34,752 nt of DNA from Achromobacter xylosoxidans (GTDB taxonomy: Bacteria > Pseudomonadota > Gammaproteobacteria > Burkholderiales > Burkholderiaceae_B): contig NZ_MTLG01000093.1 in NCBI RefSeq assembly GCF_002192695.1, forward strand, positions 1-34,752, written 5' to 3'. A program made the translations under genes and the position numbers. The notes beneath the pieces were generated by a model, which did not search any database, was not told the DNA's origin, and saw only the letters and a list, made by a program, of their open reading frames with translations. Each line of letters opens with the position of its first letter. Positions within the stretch are counted from its first letter, which is position 1. Below, piece by piece: positions 33,553 through 34,752 of this stretch.

Positions 33553-33618
33553 TACTGGAAGCCTCGCACGTCGACGGGGCCCAGGCGGTTGGACGTGCTG
33601 TTGTCGTCCAACTGGCCG
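33553..33618 (-). pseudogene. 3' end fragment of an unidentified gene
   Basis: A minus-strand frame ending GQLDDNSTSNRLGPVDVRGFQ and TAA at 33553 runs straight into a strong terminator, as at the end of a real gene. Upstream (above 33619) the reading switches to an unrelated open frame, so the 5' part has been replaced. The parent family was not recognised. Confidence 0.4.
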
Positions 33619-34719
33619 TTAACGTGTGGAAGCCTGCCCCAGTGATTCGCTAGCCATAACCGGCTTGTTTCCTATTCGGGTGATGGACTGAACCTGTGAA
33701 CCGTCCGGCCTTTCGGCCCTCAACACCTCCAGCACCTGATCAAAGAGATCTTCAGTCTTCCAGCGTCGAAACGTCCAGCTCAGGTCGTTAATGCTGAAGC
33801 CTTTGGTCGGCACCTTAGCCCACCATATACCCGAGGATAGTTTCAGGAGGATGGCGTCCAACAAGTGCCTGCGGGAGTGAATGATCTTCTGTGCGTTGAA
33901 TTTTGGCATCAGGATTGGCTCGATCAGCTGCCATTCCTGGTCGGTAACCAATGATGTTCCATCCGAATGCAACGGGATATTGATTCCTCCAGCGGACGCC
34001 TTAGATTTTCGCTGAGGGTCCGCCATCGAGTGAAAAATCATCGTTTCACTCGTTCCCGTGACGCTGTCCTCTGCTGGTATGGTCATCGCTATCAGCGTCG
34101 CAGTAGTCGCAAAAACCTGATTGCCAACCCTAGGCCCATGCAATGCAATTCGAAAGTCACCAAGAGGAAGAGACATCCGCAGGGTCCCGTTTGATGCGCC
34201 CAGATAGACGCTGTGCATCGCATGCTTGGCTGACTTGGAGAGATGCAGCCACTCCAGGGGCTTATTGGGTGCTGTGTTCTCCCTGCAACGACGAGTATGT
34301 CGGATGTAAGCGAGATTATCGATGACGACAACGGGCGTCGCTTGCGCATAGTCGACATAAGCGAGGAGATCCGGGCCTGCTATCTTGAAAGCCGCCGGAA
34401 ACAATATCGGGCTGGGTTTAAAGAATGCCTGCATCAGCACTAGAGCAGGCACATGGACCGTCAGGCCGCCATCAACGAATTTGAAGACTTCGTGGCGAGT
34501 CAGGCACCCTTCGGGAAGCTCAATATCCACTCCAGCGAGATATTCTTCGGGATCTGAGAGGGACCACGACGATAGGCTGCCCTCGTACAGGACGCGATAA
34601 GGTTTCGTAGTGCGAGGTACCTTTAGCCGATCGCTCGCGATTTCCTCGATGCGCCTATGCTCAATACCTTCGTTCGACGTAAAAACTTCAATGCTGCTGG
34701 TGTTTGTTAATTTGCAGGC
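33619..34719 (-). pseudogene. Truncated mobile-element protein with IS5-type transposase-like domain
   Basis: An open frame of 303 aa from GTG 34530, which continues in frame upstream for about 63 more codons (SSWSLSDPEEYLAGVDIE ...) without a start codon until a stop near 34735. About 180 N-terminal residues are unrecognised. Residues from about 193 (VTDQEWQLIEPILMPK ... RRHLLDAILLKLSSGIWW ... RRWKTEDLFDQVLEVL) resemble the N-terminal domain of IS5/IS4-family transposases (DUF4096). No DDE residues of the catalytic core follow, so it cannot be a complete transposase. It may be a chimera of an unknown protein with an IS fragment. Upstream sequence near 34722-34740 (TTGACCCACTTTTACG on plus) may be the end of yet another element. 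Confidence 0.5.
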
Positions 34720-34752
34720 AGAGTTGACCCACTTTTACGTTTGATTTGCATC

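Overview
The window looks like an accessory region from a betaproteobacterium of the Alcaligenaceae type (Achromobacter, Bordetella or Alcaligenes relatives). This is inferred from moderately high GC coding DNA, an aio/ars/pst gene set like the arsenic islands known from arsenite oxidisers, and a neighbouring block of plasmid or integrative-element genes. No rRNA, tRNA or core housekeeping gene was seen.

Positions 1-19459 form an arsenic island. It opens with the arsenite-sensing cascade aioX-aioS-aioR (113-3899, overlapping genes, plus strand). The arsenite oxidase genes aioBA are not in the window. A MarR-type regulator and a flavoprotein follow (4037-5898), and each is preceded by a copy of the same palindromic operator. 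A minus-strand operon reads arsR, flavin monooxygenase, arsC (glutaredoxin type), MFS transporter, arsH, then a universal stress protein (10474 down to 6000). A divergent arsR (10586) leads into a phosphate-specific pstSCAB operon (11132-14938). Then comes a second arsenate-resistance operon: arsR, arsC (low-molecular-weight phosphatase type), arsD, arsA, arsB (15002-19459). Together the genes sense As(III), reduce As(V) by two routes, oxidise or detoxify organoarsenicals, pump As(III) out with the ArsAB ATPase fed by ArsD, and keep taking up phosphate when arsenate competes. A short motif resembling GAACTATTGAA recurs in front of five transcription units and is a candidate shared ArsR operator.

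Positions 19460-20338 are non-coding and contain degraded sequence and a CCCAC/GTGGA-rich tract. Positions 20339-31353 are a plasmid- or ICE-type block. It holds a SOS-associated peptidase (SRAP) gene followed by a Cys-rich orphan behind a near-perfect LexA box, a 47-aa lipoprotein, a DNA methyltransferase operon, a DUF3560-like/methyltransferase/PD-(D/E)XK-like gene set bracketed by a roughly 260-bp direct repeat, a large ParB-like protein, and a higBA toxin-antitoxin pair ended by a 40-bp perfect palindrome.

Positions 31354-31990 contain no credible gene but have an origin- or centromere-like layout: GC-rich hairpins, a T-rich stretch, and ten copies of a TGTCTAC-like heptamer repeated every 11 bp (31705-31808). 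This is the most striking unexplained structure here.

Positions 31988-34752 are mobile-element debris. A GNAT gene has lost its start. A 193-aa orphan gene lies between three repeats on the left and four on the right that look like transposase binding sites. There is also a fragment of another gene with its terminator, and a truncated protein with an IS5-type transposase-like domain that runs towards the window edge.
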